From DASVXQ01 sp036392615 (lineage in GTDB: Bacteria > Actinomycetota > CALGFH01): 64,000 nucleotides of DNA. The stretch is from the NCBI GenBank assembly GCA_036392615.1, contig DASVXQ010000058.1, positions 7,748 through 71,747 on the forward strand, given 5' to 3'. Position numbers and translations under genes: made by a program. The notes below the pieces were generated by a model. The model was not told where the DNA came from. It ran no database searches and saw only the letters and a program-made list of their open reading frames with translations. Shown one piece after another: positions 7,056 through 16,217 of this stretch (positions are counted from its first letter, which is position 1; each line of letters starts with the position of its first letter).

Positions 7056-9362
7056 ATGGCCCGTGTGCTGGCGATCTGGTGCCCTGACTGGCCGGTGGTC
7101 GCGGCCGGCGCGCCCGCCACCGAGCCGGTGGCCGTGATGGACGGAGGTCGCGTGCTGGCCTGCTCGGCCGCCGCCCGCGCCGAGGGAGTTCGTCCCGGCC
7201 AACGCCGCCGCCAGGCGCAGGAGCGTTGTCCTGAGGTCAGGTTGATCCCGTACGACCCGGATCGTGACGCGCGCGCCTTCGAGCCCGTGCTGGTGGCGGT
7301 CGAGTCGCTCACCTCTCGCATCGAGGTGCTGCGCCCTGGTGAGTGCGTCTTCCCCGCCCGAGGAGCCGCCAGGTACCACGGGGGTGAGGTGGCCCTGGCC
7401 ACCACCATCCTCACCGCCGTCGACCAGGTCCTCGGCGCCCTGTGCCGCTCCCAGGTCGGCATCGCCAACGGCCGGTTCCCCGCCACCCTCGCCGCCCGCC
7501 ATGCCCCGGGCCGTGGTCCGTCCGCGAGCGCCGACGATGCCGTCGGCCCCGGCTGCGGCCTGGCCGATGGGCCCCGAGGTTCCGGCGCCGCCCTGGCCGA
7601 TGGGCCCCGAGGCTCCAGCTCCGCCCGTACCGATGGCGCCCTCAACCCGGGCTCGGACCCTGCCGATCGGCAGTTCGCCGCGCGCCGTTGGATCGTTCCG
7701 ACGGAGACGACCCTCGACTTCCTGGCGGGCTTCCCCGTCGCGGTGCTGGAGCGTCCCGAGCTCACGGACCTGCTCATCCGCCTGGGCCTGTCCACCCTCG
7801 GCGACCTGGCGGCCCTGCCACGGGCCGCGATGGCCGCCCGGTTCGGGCCGGAGGGCGTGCGGGCGCACCGGCTGGCCAGCGGCCTGGACGAGCATCCGCG
7901 CGCGAGCCGCCGTCCAGCGCCGGACCTCGGCGTGGCGACGGAGCTCGACTCGCCCGCCATGCGGGTCGACGTCGTCGCCTTCGCGGCCAAGGCGCTGGCC
8001 GACAAGCTCGTCGACCACCTCGAGCGGCTGGGTCTCGCCTGCACGCGCCTGCGGATCGAGGTCGAGACCGAGCACGGGGAGACGCTGGCCAGGGTGTGGC
8101 GGCACGAGCCGCCCGCGCGTCCCTCGCGGCGAGGGGCCGCCACCGACCCGCGTGCCGCGCGGGTCGCCTCCATCGCCGAGCGTGTCCGCTGGCAGCTCGA
8201 CGGCTGGCTGACCGGCTCGGCGGCCACGCGCCCGACGGGCGCGATCACCCGTCTGGCCCTGATCCCCGACGAGGCGATTGCCGCTCGAGGACGCCAGCTC
8301 GGCTTCTGGGGCGAGGAAACCGAGGCCGGCCAGCGAGCCGCTCGCGCGCTGGCTCGCGTCCAGGGGTTGCTCGGGCCGGAGGCCGTCCGGCGCGTCAGCC
8401 TCCGAGGAGGCCGTGCCCCGGCCGACCGGGTGGTCAGCGTTGCCGAGGGCGAGCTCCCTGGCACCGGCGACCCGTCCGCCAACGGTCGCCCGAACGCCGG
8501 CAAGCGTCCAGGAGCCCATGCCCATGGGATCCCGGAGCCCGGCGCGCCCACCGGCGGTTCAGCGACCCGAGGCGTCTCGAAGGCTCGCGTGCGGGCGGCG
8601 GCTCGAAGCGACGCGGCGGCTCGACTGGACGTGCCGCTCCGGGAAGGCGCTGGTCTCCCGGAGGATCCGGGAGCCCGCCACATGAAACGTCGAGAGACCC
8701 TGGGTGGCGATGGTCGATCGGATGACGCTGGGAGCACCGTTGCGCGCAGGACGCTCCCAGCCGGAAACGGTCCCCGTCGCCGCCGTCCCCGAGGCGATGG
8801 GGGAGCCGGACAGCAGGTCGTCCTGTTTCCAGGGGCTCCCGACTCCCCCGGTTCCGCGGACGACCCAGGGAGCTCGCGCGACGCCGCCAACGCCGTCGGT
8901 CCAGCGGGTGGACCGGGCCGTCCCCAAGGCTCCAGCGGACCCATCGAGCCCGATTCGGTCGTTGCGCCAGACGGCCCTCCCCGGATGGAGCCTGCCGCGG
9001 CGCAGCCACCGAGAGTGTCCCGTCGCGATCCCAAGGTTCCCCCCTGGCCCGGCAGGATCCCGGAGCCGTCGCCGGCGATCGTGCACCACGAGCCGGTGAC
9101 GGCCGATGTGCGGGACACCGGCGGGGCGGGCGTATCGGTCAACGGTCGAGGGATGCTGAGCGCCGAGCCCAGTTGGCTCCAGGTCGACGGCGATTGGGCG
9201 CGAATCGTGGCATGGGCCGGCCCCTGGCCGGTCGACGAGCGCTGGTGGGACCCGAACGCGCGCCGACGCCTCGCCCGTCTCCAGGTCACGACCCAGAAGG
9301 ACCTCGCCTACCTGCTGAAGCTGACCGACGGCCGTTGGTGGGTCGAGGCCACCTACGACTGA
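7056..9362 (+). CDS. imuB: ImuB-like inactive Y-family polymerase with large linker insertions
   Basis: 768 residues versus roughly 500-550 for usual ImuB. The N-terminus (VLAIWCPDWPVVAA) and the following palm lack the acidic metal-binding residues of active Y-family polymerases, as expected for ImuB, which scaffolds DnaE2. A beta-clamp-binding motif, QLGFWG, is at residues 414-419. The conserved ImuB C-terminus (VAWAGPWPVDERWWD ... DGRWWVEATYD) is intact. Two insertions are unusual: ~40 residues (about 160-205) with LADGPRGS repeats, and ~190 low-complexity Pro/Gly/Ser/Arg residues (about 470-660) between the clamp motif and the C-terminal domain. GGAGGAG precedes the ATG by about 10 nt. 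Confidence 0.88.
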   Translation: MARVLAIWCPDWPVVAAGAPATEPVAVMDGGRVLACSAAARAEGVRPGQRRRQAQERCPEVRLIPYDPDRDARAFEPVLVAVESLTSRIEVLRPGECVFPARGAARYHGGEVALATTILTAVDQVLGALCRSQVGIANGRFPATLAARHAPGRGPSASADDAVGPGCGLADGPRGSGAALADGPRGSSSARTDGALNPGSDPADRQFAARRWIVPTETTLDFLAGFPVAVLERPELTDLLIRLGLSTLGDLAALPRAAMAARFGPEGVRAHRLASGLDEHPRASRRPAPDLGVATELDSPAMRVDVVAFAAKALADKLVDHLERLGLACTRLRIEVETEHGETLARVWRHEPPARPSRRGAATDPRAARVASIAERVRWQLDGWLTGSAATRPTGAITRLALIPDEAIAARGRQLGFWGEETEAGQRAARALARVQGLLGPEAVRRVSLRGGRAPADRVVSVAEGELPGTGDPSANGRPNAGKRPGAHAHGIPEPGAPTGGSATRGVSKARVRAAARSDAAARLDVPLREGAGLPEDPGARHMKRRETLGGDGRSDDAGSTVARRTLPAGNGPRRRRPRGDGGAGQQVVLFPGAPDSPGSADDPGSSRDAANAVGPAGGPGRPQGSSGPIEPDSVVAPDGPPRMEPAAAQPPRVSRRDPKVPPWPGRIPEPSPAIVHHEPVTADVRDTGGAGVSVNGRGMLSAEPSWLQVDGDWARIVAWAGPWPVDERWWDPNARRRLARLQVTTQKDLAYLLKLTDGRWWVEATYD
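7560..7625 (+). repeat. 33-bp tandem duplication inside imuB
   Basis: Two nearly identical in-frame 33-bp units (LADGPRGSGAA, LADGPRGSSSA), with a third degenerate unit following (RTDGA). They lie in the first ImuB insertion between palm and finger regions. Confidence 0.75.
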
Positions 9363-9510
9363 GGTTTCCCGCGTCCGTCCAGCCGTTTCTCGAGGCGCGG
9401 ATTCTGTCGCAAGCCTCTGGCTACCCCTGTGGATAGCCGTTTGCCTTCGTTTGCCTCCAGATGCATAATCTCGACTGACTCCGATCGACCGACATGCGAG
9501 GTGAGGAAAG

Positions 9511-9810
9511 ATGAGTGAGATCGGCATCCGGGTCACGCCGGAGCAGCTCCGACAGGTCGGCGTCCGTCTCAACGGCGCCGCCGGTGACATCGACGGGGCC
9601 CTGCGGCAACTCGCCGCCAACGTCGAACCGCTCGGGACGGATTGGGCCGGCGTCGCGCAGGCCCACTTCCTGGAGCTCTGGGGCGAATGGCAGCGAAGCG
9701 CGACGGCGCTGCACACCGCCTTGACCGGCATCGCCCAGCTCACCACCCAGGCCGCCACACGCTACGAGTCCACCGAGCACGGCATCGCCACCAGCTTCGC
9801 CCACCAGTAG
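9511..9810 (+). CDS. WXG100-family protein
   Basis: A 99-residue helical protein with the W-x-G turn (TDWAGVAQAHFLELW) near the middle, the hallmark of ESAT-6/WXG100 proteins that are exported by type VII secretion and form helical hairpins. GAGG lies about 11 nt before the ATG and a TAATCT -10-like element further upstream (about 9469-9474). No EccC-type ATPase or partner WXG gene is nearby, so it is an orphan here. It opens the insert that separates imuB from dnaE2. Confidence 0.8.
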   Translation: MSEIGIRVTPEQLRQVGVRLNGAAGDIDGALRQLAANVEPLGTDWAGVAQAHFLELWGEWQRSATALHTALTGIAQLTTQAATRYESTEHGIATSFAHQ

Positions 9811-10023
9811 CGACGGGTGGCATTGCCGAGCGGCGGTTCCCGTTCCGATCTGATCGAGTGCACCGCGCCGGCCAGTCTGGTCGAGCGCGCCAAGCCGGCC
9901 GCCGCTGAGTCGGGGCTGCCGCGTCGACCACTGGCTGGGACTGCCGTAGAGGTCGTTTCAAGGTCGGGAGGGTGACCGCCGGGCAAGAGGGCCCTTGGCG
10001 GAGGGTGAGACTCGGGCCGCACA

Positions 10024-10700
10024 ATGACCGGTGTGGACTCCGATGTTGTCGTCGTCACCCACCTCTTCCCGCCCGAGCGGGCGTCGGTCCTCCAGTTGCT
10101 CTCCTCGCTTGATGCCGGGCAGTGGCAGGCACCCACGGTGTGTCCGGGCTGGTCGGTCAAGGATGTCGCGTTGCACCTGCTGGGCGGCGACATCGACCTG
10201 CTCTCCCGACGACGCGACGGCCACCCCGCGACCGACGCGCCCACCCGACCGGCTGGATTCCAGGAGCTGGTGGCATCCCTTACTGGCTGGATGTGGCCCG
10301 CCAGTACACCGAGCGGTGGACCCACCAGCAGCAGATCCGCTACGCGGTTGGGGTGCCCGGGTTGAAGGAGCCAGCCTTCATGGCGCCGGTGCTGGCCACC
10401 TTCGTGCATGCGCTGCCACGCGCCTTCACCGGCGTGCCAGCGGCGGTGGGGACGACAGTGGAGGTCGTGCTCGCCGGGGAGGCAGGTGGTCGCTGGGTGC
10501 TGACCCGCAGCCCGCGCGGCTGGGAGCTCGCGGCAGGCACGGCAGCAGCACCGCGCGCACGAGTGGCGCTGGACGCCGAGACGGCGTGGCGGCTGTGGAC
10601 CAAAGGAATCAGGCCGGACGCGGCCCAGGCCGCCGTCTCGATCTCGGGTGATCGGGCGCTCGGCCTTCCGGTCCTGGACGCCGTTGCCATCATCGGCTGA
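10024..10700 (+). pseudogene. Decayed maleylpyruvate-isomerase (DinB/MDMPI) family gene
   Basis: The first frame (ATG 10024) encodes the N-terminal part of the mycothiol-dependent maleylpyruvate isomerase/TIGR03083 family (LLSSLDAGQWQAPTVCPGWSVKDVALHLLGGDIDLL). After FQELVASL it loses register. The rest of the family (YWLDVARQYTERWTHQQQIR ... AWRLWTKGI) continues in another frame to 10700. The ~45 residues that should lie between these parts are missing, so the change is a deletion plus frameshift rather than a simple base-call error. An IS5-type remnant abuts its 3' end. Confidence 0.75.
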
Positions 10701-10710
10701 CGGATGGGCT

Positions 10711-10907
10711 TCACAACCTCTGGAGCTTGCGGCGCAAGAGCAGCGCGCAGGCCAGATGCAGGAGGCCAGCAGGATGTCAGCGCGGCGCTCGTAATGAACC
10801 GTCAGGCGCCGGTCGGCCGGCAGCCAGGCCAGCGACCGCTCCATCTTCCAGCGATGGTGGCCCAGCCGGGTGCTGGATTCCACCCCGCGCCGCGCTCGCA
10901 CGCTCAC
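10711..10907 (-). mobile_element. IS5-type transposase C-terminal remnant
   Basis: The reverse strand encodes RRGVESSTRLGHHRWKMERSL, then RRLTVHYERRADILLA. This is the conserved C-terminal block of IS5-family (DDE) transposases, including the catalytic-E helix region. After ILLA a missing base shifts the frame, and the expected end (LHLACALLLRRKLQRL-stop) is present in the next frame, ending at 10711. No terminal inverted repeats or N-terminal two thirds are visible, so it is an inactive fragment. Confidence 0.8.
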
Positions 10908-10971
10908 GTTGTCGACCGCCGCCCGCGACTATCCACCACACCTGACGTTGTGAAACCGGCGCTTGGCTCCC

Positions 10972-11256
10972 TTACCGGTGGAAGGCTCGGCGGCGGGGGA
11001 GGGTGCGGTGCAGGCGACGGGGCCGCGCGGTGGCGCCGGCGGGCGCGGCTGCGGTGGTGGCCGCCAGGGGAGCGTGCGCGCTCCGGCGGGCCGGGGCGGG
11101 GCTGTTCGAGTTCGCGCCGACGGACCAGACGCCGCCGTGGCCGGCGTAGCATTGGAAGCGGACGACGATGCCCTCGGAGGTGTTCCGGACCGCAACGATG
11201 TTGGCTGGACCGAGAAGGAGGACGGAGCCGCACTGCTCGCAGTACACCGAGAACAT
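10972..11256 (-). CDS. Small conserved hypothetical protein with Cys-x2-Cys
   Basis: 94 residues. The first ~45 (MFSVYCEQCGSVLLLG, RNTSEGIVVRFQCYAGHGGVW) form a conserved actinobacterial module with a C-x2-C pair and later Cys/His, suggestive of a small zinc ribbon. The C-terminal half is low-complexity Ala/Pro/Arg and may be junk following the IS event. The function is unknown. Confidence 0.5.
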   Translation of the reverse strand: MFSVYCEQCGSVLLLGPANIVAVRNTSEGIVVRFQCYAGHGGVWSVGANSNSPAPARRSAHAPLAATTAAAPAGATARPRRLHRTLPRRRAFHR

Positions 11257-11383
11257 TGGTCTTCTCCGAGTTCACGCCTCGCTCCGCGAGGCTGGGATGG
11301 CGGGCCGGGTCGAGTGGCTGGCAGATCGCCCAGACGCTTCTCTCCCAGGGTTCCAGGGCTGGCCTATAAGAACAAATCCAGTT

Positions 11384-11401
11384 ATGATCGATTTCGATCA
11401 T
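11384..11401. promoter_or_regulatory. Perfect 18-bp palindrome overlapping the LysR start codon
   Basis: ATGATCGATTTCGATCAT consists of two 8-bp arms around TT. Its last two bases are the first two bases of the lysR ATG at 11400. A TATGAT -10-like hexamer (11383-11388) lies within it. This position fits negative autoregulation. Confidence 0.6.
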
Positions 11402-12326
11402 GACTGCTAATGATTGGGCCTCGATCGAGCTCCGCCACCTGCTCGCGTTGCGGGCGGTCGCACGCACGGGATCGTTCAGTCGCGCGGCGGAGGAACTGGG
11501 CTACACGCAGTCGGCGATCAGCCAGCAGATCGCCATGCTGGAACGGTTCGTCGGGCTCCCGCTGTTCGAGCGGCGAGGCGGGCGCCGGCAGGTGATCCTC
11601 AGCGAAGCGGGCAAGCTGCTGCTCCGCCACGCCGGCGCGGTGATCGACCGCTTCCAGTCGGCCAAGGCCGACCTCGCGGCCTTCGCGGAAGGCGCCAAGG
11701 GAACGCTGCGCATCGGCGCGTACGAGAGCGTCAGCGCACGGATCCTGCCGGCGATCCTCGGGGTGTTCGCGGCCAAGTGGCCAAAGGTCGATATCGACCT
11801 CAGGGACTCGTCGGATGACGAGCTGCTCCCCCTGCTCGAGGGCGGCGAGCTCGACCTCGCGTTCGTGATGGACACCGAGGCGCTGAGCGACGGGTTCAAG
11901 ACGACGGAGTTGCTGCAGGATCCCTACGTCGTGCTGCTTCCAGCCGGCTCGCCACTGGCGGAGCAGGACACCGTCCCGCTCGAGGACCTCGCCGAAAGCC
12001 GCTTCGTCGCGCAGAGCACGATGACCTGTCAGCTGTATCTCGAGACGTCGCTGCGGCGGGTCGGCTTCGAGCCCGACATCGCGCTGCGGTCGAGCGACAA
12101 CGCCACGGTTCAGGGCCTGGTCGCCGCCGGCCTCGGTGTGGCGATCGTCCCGCTGCTCACGGTGGACGAGAACGATCCAAAGGTGGCCGTCCGGCAGTTC
12201 GACCCGCCGATCCCGCCGCGGACGATCGTCATCGCCAACCACCCGGACCGCTACCTGTCGCCGGCGGCCGAGGCGTTCCTCGACACCGCCCGCCAGGTCG
12301 GCGCCGAACTGGGCGGCTGGCGCTAG
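11400..12326 (+). CDS. LysR-family transcriptional regulator
   Basis: 308 residues. The N-terminal winged HTH is complete (LRHLLALRAVARTGSFSRAA, YTQSAISQQIAMLERFVGLPLFER), and a periplasmic-binding-protein-like effector domain follows (GTLRIGAYESVSARILPAIL, LDLAFVMDTE, VAAGLGVAIVP). The effector is not deducible. LysR regulators usually control a divergent neighbour, but the divergent gene here is only the small orphan gene, so the target may have been lost in the rearrangement that inserted this block between imuB and dnaE2. A perfect palindrome overlaps its start codon. Confidence 0.9.
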   Translation: MTANDWASIELRHLLALRAVARTGSFSRAAEELGYTQSAISQQIAMLERFVGLPLFERRGGRRQVILSEAGKLLLRHAGAVIDRFQSAKADLAAFAEGAKGTLRIGAYESVSARILPAILGVFAAKWPKVDIDLRDSSDDELLPLLEGGELDLAFVMDTEALSDGFKTTELLQDPYVVLLPAGSPLAEQDTVPLEDLAESRFVAQSTMTCQLYLETSLRRVGFEPDIALRSSDNATVQGLVAAGLGVAIVPLLTVDENDPKVAVRQFDPPIPPRTIVIANHPDRYLSPAAEAFLDTARQVGAELGGWR

Positions 12327-12577
12327 CGCCGCCGAGCTGTGGCGCGGGATCGCGGCGCCGGCGCGGATGACAGTGATCGATGCCGGATCACGGCCGGAAC
12401 TTGCGCCGCATGGGTGCGCAATTCGGGTCCACAACGGCACCACGCAGGCCTTCGGCATTCCGTAGTTCTGCGGACGAATTTGGCGCGATAGTCGCGAAGT
12501 GCGCGGGGAAATCTTCAATTTATGGGCTGGTTGCGTGTTCGGCCTGAGATAGGGACGGAATGCGCTGTTGCCTGCGG

Positions 12578-12591
12578 CGAACACATGTTCG
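12578..12591. promoter_or_regulatory. LexA (SOS) box upstream of dnaE2
   Basis: CGAACACATGTTCG is a perfect palindrome matching GAAC-N4-GTTC. It lies 12 bp before the preferred dnaE2 ATG (12604). The longer open frame that starts at 12568 would contain the box and is therefore unlikely to be the true start. Confidence 0.85.
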
Positions 12592-12603
12592 ACCATGTGC
12601 GCC

Positions 12604-15600
12604 ATGAGTTGGCGGAATCCTCCAATTCCTTGGGCGGAATTCGCCCGGCTGGCAAATGGCAGCAGCTTGCGGTCGCGGACCCCGACCATCGCCACCGAGG
12701 TCGGCCGGGCTCGGCAATCCAAGCGGACCCCCGAGCATCAGCCCGAACCGGCGCCCGAGCGCCAACCCGAACGGGCCCCCGGGCGGCGGCGGCCGGTGGC
12801 TCGGAGGGTCTCGCGGGCGCTGGCGTTTCCCTATGCCGAGCTGCACTGCCACTCGAACGCGAGCTTCCTGGACGGCGCCTCGCCTCCTGAGGAGCTGGTC
12901 GAGGAGGCGGTCCGCCTCGGCTTGGAGGCGCTCGCGCTCACCGACCGGGACGGCATGTACGGGGTGGTCCGCTTCGCGGAGGCGGCCAAGGCGCTCGGCA
13001 TGCGCACGGTGTTCGGCGCCGAGCTCACCCTTGGCCTCGAGAGCGCCCGCCCGACCATGCTCGACCCGGACCCCTCTGGAGACCACCTGCTGGTGCTCGT
13101 CCGCGATCCGGAGGGCTACGCCCGCCTCTGTCGGGCCATCTCGACGGCGCAGCTGGCCGGGTCCAAGGGGGCGCCGCGCTCGAACCTGGAGCTGCTGGCC
13201 GGCTTGCACGGCGGCCACTGGCTGGTCCTCACCGGCTGCCGCAAGGGGGCGGTGCCCCGCGCGTTGGTCGAGCGCGGGCCAACGGCGGCCGCGTATCAGC
13301 TCGACCTCCTGATCGAGACGTTCGGCCGCGAGAACGTGCTGGTCGAGATCTGGGACCACGGCGACCCGCTGGACTCGACGCGCAACGACGCCCTGGTCCG
13401 GATCGCGGCCGGGCGCGGGATCGACGCGATGGCCACCAACAACGTCCACTACGCCGTCCCGCGCCGCCGGCGGCTGGCCACGGCGCTGGCCGCGGTCCGC
13501 GCCCGCCGCTCGCTCCACGAGCTGGACGGCTGGCTGCCCGCCTCGGCCAGCGCGCACCTGCGCTCGGGATTCGAGCAGGCCAGCCGCCTGGCCCGCTATC
13601 CAGGGACGGTGGAGCGGGCGGCCGTGCTCGGCCGTGAGCTGGCCTTCGACCTCCAGCTGATCGCCCCGAAGCTGCCGGACTTTCCGGTCCCCACAGGCCA
13701 CACCGAGATGAGCTGGCTGCGGCATCTCGCCGAGCAGGGAGCGATCCGCCGGTACGGCCCGCGCGGCGCGAAGCGGGTGGAGGGCGCCTGGCGGCAGATC
13801 GACTACGAGCTCGACATGATCGAGGACCTCGGCTACGCGGGCTACTTCCTGATCGTCTGGGACATCGTGCGGTTCTGCGAGCGCGCCGACATCTACTGCC
13901 AGGGCCGTGGCTCAGCGGCCAACTCGGCCGTCTGCTACGCCATCGGCATCACCAAGGCCGACGCCGTCTCGCTCGGCCTGCTGTTCGAACGATTCCTCTC
14001 GCCGGAGCGCGACGGGCCGCCCGACATCGACCTCGACATCGAGGCGGGCCGGCGCGAAGAGGCGATTCAGTACGTCTACCAGCGCTACGGCAGGGACCGC
14101 GCGGCGCAGGTCGCCAACGTGATCACCTACCAGCCGCGCTCCGCCGTGCGCGACATGGGCCGGGCGCTCGGCTACGACCCCGGCCAGCTCGACGCCTGGG
14201 CCAAGCAGATCGAGATCTGGGGCCCGGGCGGCGGCAGGGACGACGTCCACGAGTCTCCTGGGGACCGGCCCGGGCCCAAGGTCGGCCCGCCGGCCGGGCG
14301 GCTCGGCGAGGCCGACGACCACGACGTGCCCGCCGCCGTCATGGAGCTCGCCGCCGAGGTCCAGGGATTCCCGCGGCACCTCGGCATCCACTCGGGCGGG
14401 ATGGTCATCTGCGACCGGCCGGTGCTGGAGGTCTGCCCGGTCGAGTGGGCGACCATGAAGGACCGCAGCGTGTTGCAGTGGGACAAGGACGACTGCGCGG
14501 CGATCGGGCTGGTGAAGTTCGACCTGCTCGGGCTCGGCATGCTCTCGGCGCTGCACGCGGCGGTCGACCTGATCCGCGAGCATCAGGGCGTGGAGATCGA
14601 CCTGGCCGAGCTGCCGCAGGAGCCGGCCGTCTACGAGATGCTCCAGGCGGCCGATTCGGTCGGCGTCTTCCAGGTCGAGAGCCGCGCGCAGATGGCCACC
14701 CTGCCGCGTCTGCGGCCGCGGACGTTCTACGACCTCGTGGTCGAGGTGGCGCTGATCCGGCCCGGCCCGATCCAGGGCGGCTCGGTGCACCCGTACATCC
14801 GCCGTCGCAACGGCTCGGAGAGGGTGACCTACCTGCACCCGCTGCTGGAGCGGTCGCTCTCCAAGACGTTGGGGGTGCCGCTGTTCCAGGAGCAGCTCAT
14901 GCAGATGGCGGTCGACGTGGCCGGCTTCACCGCCGCCGAGGCCGACCAACTCCGCCAGGCGATGAGCGCCAAGCGCTCGGCCGAGCGGATGGAGCGGCTG
15001 CGCGAGCGCCTCTACCAGGGGATGGCGGAGCGCGGCGTGACCGGCGAGGTCGCCAACCAGCTCTATGAGCAGCTCGCCGCCTTCGCCAACTTCGGGTTCC
15101 CCGAGAGCCACGCCGTCTCATTCGCCTACCTGGTCTATTCGAGCGCGTGGCTGAAGCTCCACTACCCGGAGGCGTTCCTGGCCGCGTTGCTGAACTCGCA
15201 GCCGATGGGGTTCTACGCGCCGCGGACGCTGGTCGCCGACGCCCGCCGCCACAGCGTGGTCGTCCGCGGCCCCGACCTCCACGCAAGCGACGCCCTCGCC
15301 ACCCTCGAACCACTCGACGGTCCGGAGGAGGAAGGGAAGGGCCCGACGGAGGAGCAGGGGGAAGGGTCTCTTGGCCCAGGGAAGGACCCGGCGGAGCGGC
15401 GGGAAGGGACTCGCAGCCCAAGGAAGGGCTCGGCGCGTGAGCGGCGGGAGGAGGTTCCCGGCCCCGGTGCCGCGGCTTCGGCGAAACCGGCTCCGGTGGC
15501 GGTGCGGGTGGGGTTGTCGTCGGTGCGGGGGATCGGGGACGAGCTGGCGGAGCGGATCGCGGCGGGGCGGCCGTACGACTCGATGGCGGACCTGGTCCAC

Positions 15601-16185
15601 CGGATCGGGTTGAGTGAGGCGCAGGTCGAGGCGCTGGCGACGGCGGGAGCGTTCGGCTGCTTCGGGCTGGAGCGCCGCGAGGCGCTCTGGGCGGCCGGGG
15701 CGGTGGCGCAGGCGCGGGCGGACCGGCTGCCGGGAGCGGTGGTCGGCGCCGAGGCGCCCCGGCTTCCCGGCATGAGCCCGGTCGAGCTCAGCGCCGCCGA
15801 CCTGTGGGCGACCGGCCTGTCGGCCACCGGCCACCCCGTCGAGTTCCTCCGCGAGCGGCTCGACGCGCTCGGCGCGGTGTCGTCCGACGGGCTGGCCGCG
15901 GTCGAGCCGGGCGCGCGGGTGCTGGTCGGCGGGATCGTGACCCACCGCCAGCGTCCGGCCACCGCCGGCGGCACGACCTTCCTGAGCCTCGAGGACGAGA
16001 CCGGCATCGTCAACGTGATCTGCTCGCCCGGCGTGTGGGCCCGCTACCGCCGCGCGGCCAGGACCTCGGTCGCCCTGCTGGCCCGCGGCCGCCTCGAACG
16101 GGCCGAGGGCGTCACCAACGTGATCGCCGAGCAGCTCCACCAGTTCAGGACCGACTTCGTCATCCGCTCACGCGACTTCCACTGA
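12604..16185 (+). CDS. dnaE2: Error-prone DNA polymerase III alpha, DnaE2
   Basis: 1193 residues. The start MSWRNPPIPWAEFARL matches the conserved N-terminus of actinobacterial DnaE2 (MGW-type start before the PHP domain). The PHP domain begins with AELHCHSNASFLDGAS (~residue 79). The polymerase catalytic motif is PPDIDLDIE (~residue 472), followed by RSAVRDMGRALGY and QEQLMQMAVDVAGFT. A helix-hairpin-helix (LSSVRGIGDELAERIAAG) and an OB fold (GIVTHRQRPATAGGTTFLSLEDETG) follow. With ImuA' and ImuB it performs SOS translesion synthesis and induced mutagenesis. Unusually, an in-frame 45-bp minisatellite adds about 50 charged residues just before the helix-hairpin-helix. A LexA box lies immediately upstream. 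Confidence 0.93.
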   Translation: MSWRNPPIPWAEFARLANGSSLRSRTPTIATEVGRARQSKRTPEHQPEPAPERQPERAPGRRRPVARRVSRALAFPYAELHCHSNASFLDGASPPEELVEEAVRLGLEALALTDRDGMYGVVRFAEAAKALGMRTVFGAELTLGLESARPTMLDPDPSGDHLLVLVRDPEGYARLCRAISTAQLAGSKGAPRSNLELLAGLHGGHWLVLTGCRKGAVPRALVERGPTAAAYQLDLLIETFGRENVLVEIWDHGDPLDSTRNDALVRIAAGRGIDAMATNNVHYAVPRRRRLATALAAVRARRSLHELDGWLPASASAHLRSGFEQASRLARYPGTVERAAVLGRELAFDLQLIAPKLPDFPVPTGHTEMSWLRHLAEQGAIRRYGPRGAKRVEGAWRQIDYELDMIEDLGYAGYFLIVWDIVRFCERADIYCQGRGSAANSAVCYAIGITKADAVSLGLLFERFLSPERDGPPDIDLDIEAGRREEAIQYVYQRYGRDRAAQVANVITYQPRSAVRDMGRALGYDPGQLDAWAKQIEIWGPGGGRDDVHESPGDRPGPKVGPPAGRLGEADDHDVPAAVMELAAEVQGFPRHLGIHSGGMVICDRPVLEVCPVEWATMKDRSVLQWDKDDCAAIGLVKFDLLGLGMLSALHAAVDLIREHQGVEIDLAELPQEPAVYEMLQAADSVGVFQVESRAQMATLPRLRPRTFYDLVVEVALIRPGPIQGGSVHPYIRRRNGSERVTYLHPLLERSLSKTLGVPLFQEQLMQMAVDVAGFTAAEADQLRQAMSAKRSAERMERLRERLYQGMAERGVTGEVANQLYEQLAAFANFGFPESHAVSFAYLVYSSAWLKLHYPEAFLAALLNSQPMGFYAPRTLVADARRHSVVVRGPDLHASDALATLEPLDGPEEEGKGPTEEQGEGSLGPGKDPAERREGTRSPRKGSARERREEVPGPGAAASAKPAPVAVRVGLSSVRGIGDELAERIAAGRPYDSMADLVHRIGLSEAQVEALATAGAFGCFGLERREALWAAGAVAQARADRLPGAVVGAEAPRLPGMSPVELSAADLWATGLSATGHPVEFLRERLDALGAVSSDGLAAVEPGARVLVGGIVTHRQRPATAGGTTFLSLEDETGIVNVICSPGVWARYRRAARTSVALLARGRLERAEGVTNVIAEQLHQFRTDFVIRSRDFH
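15334..15465 (+). repeat. In-frame 45-bp minisatellite in dnaE2
   Basis: Three degenerate 45-bp units encode 15-residue repeats: GKGPTEEQGEGSLGP, GKDPAERREGTRSPR and KGSARERREEVPGPG. They sit in the linker between the polymerase core and the helix-hairpin-helix/OB region and preserve frame. Confidence 0.75.
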
Positions 16186-16217
16186 ACGCCGGCCGGTGAA
16201 GGCCGGTGGGAACGAGG

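Noticed and set aside
9511..9810. A type VII secretion cluster around the WXG100 gene
   Set aside because: No EccB/C/D, MycP or second WXG gene is adjacent. Only an orphan WXG100 protein is supported.
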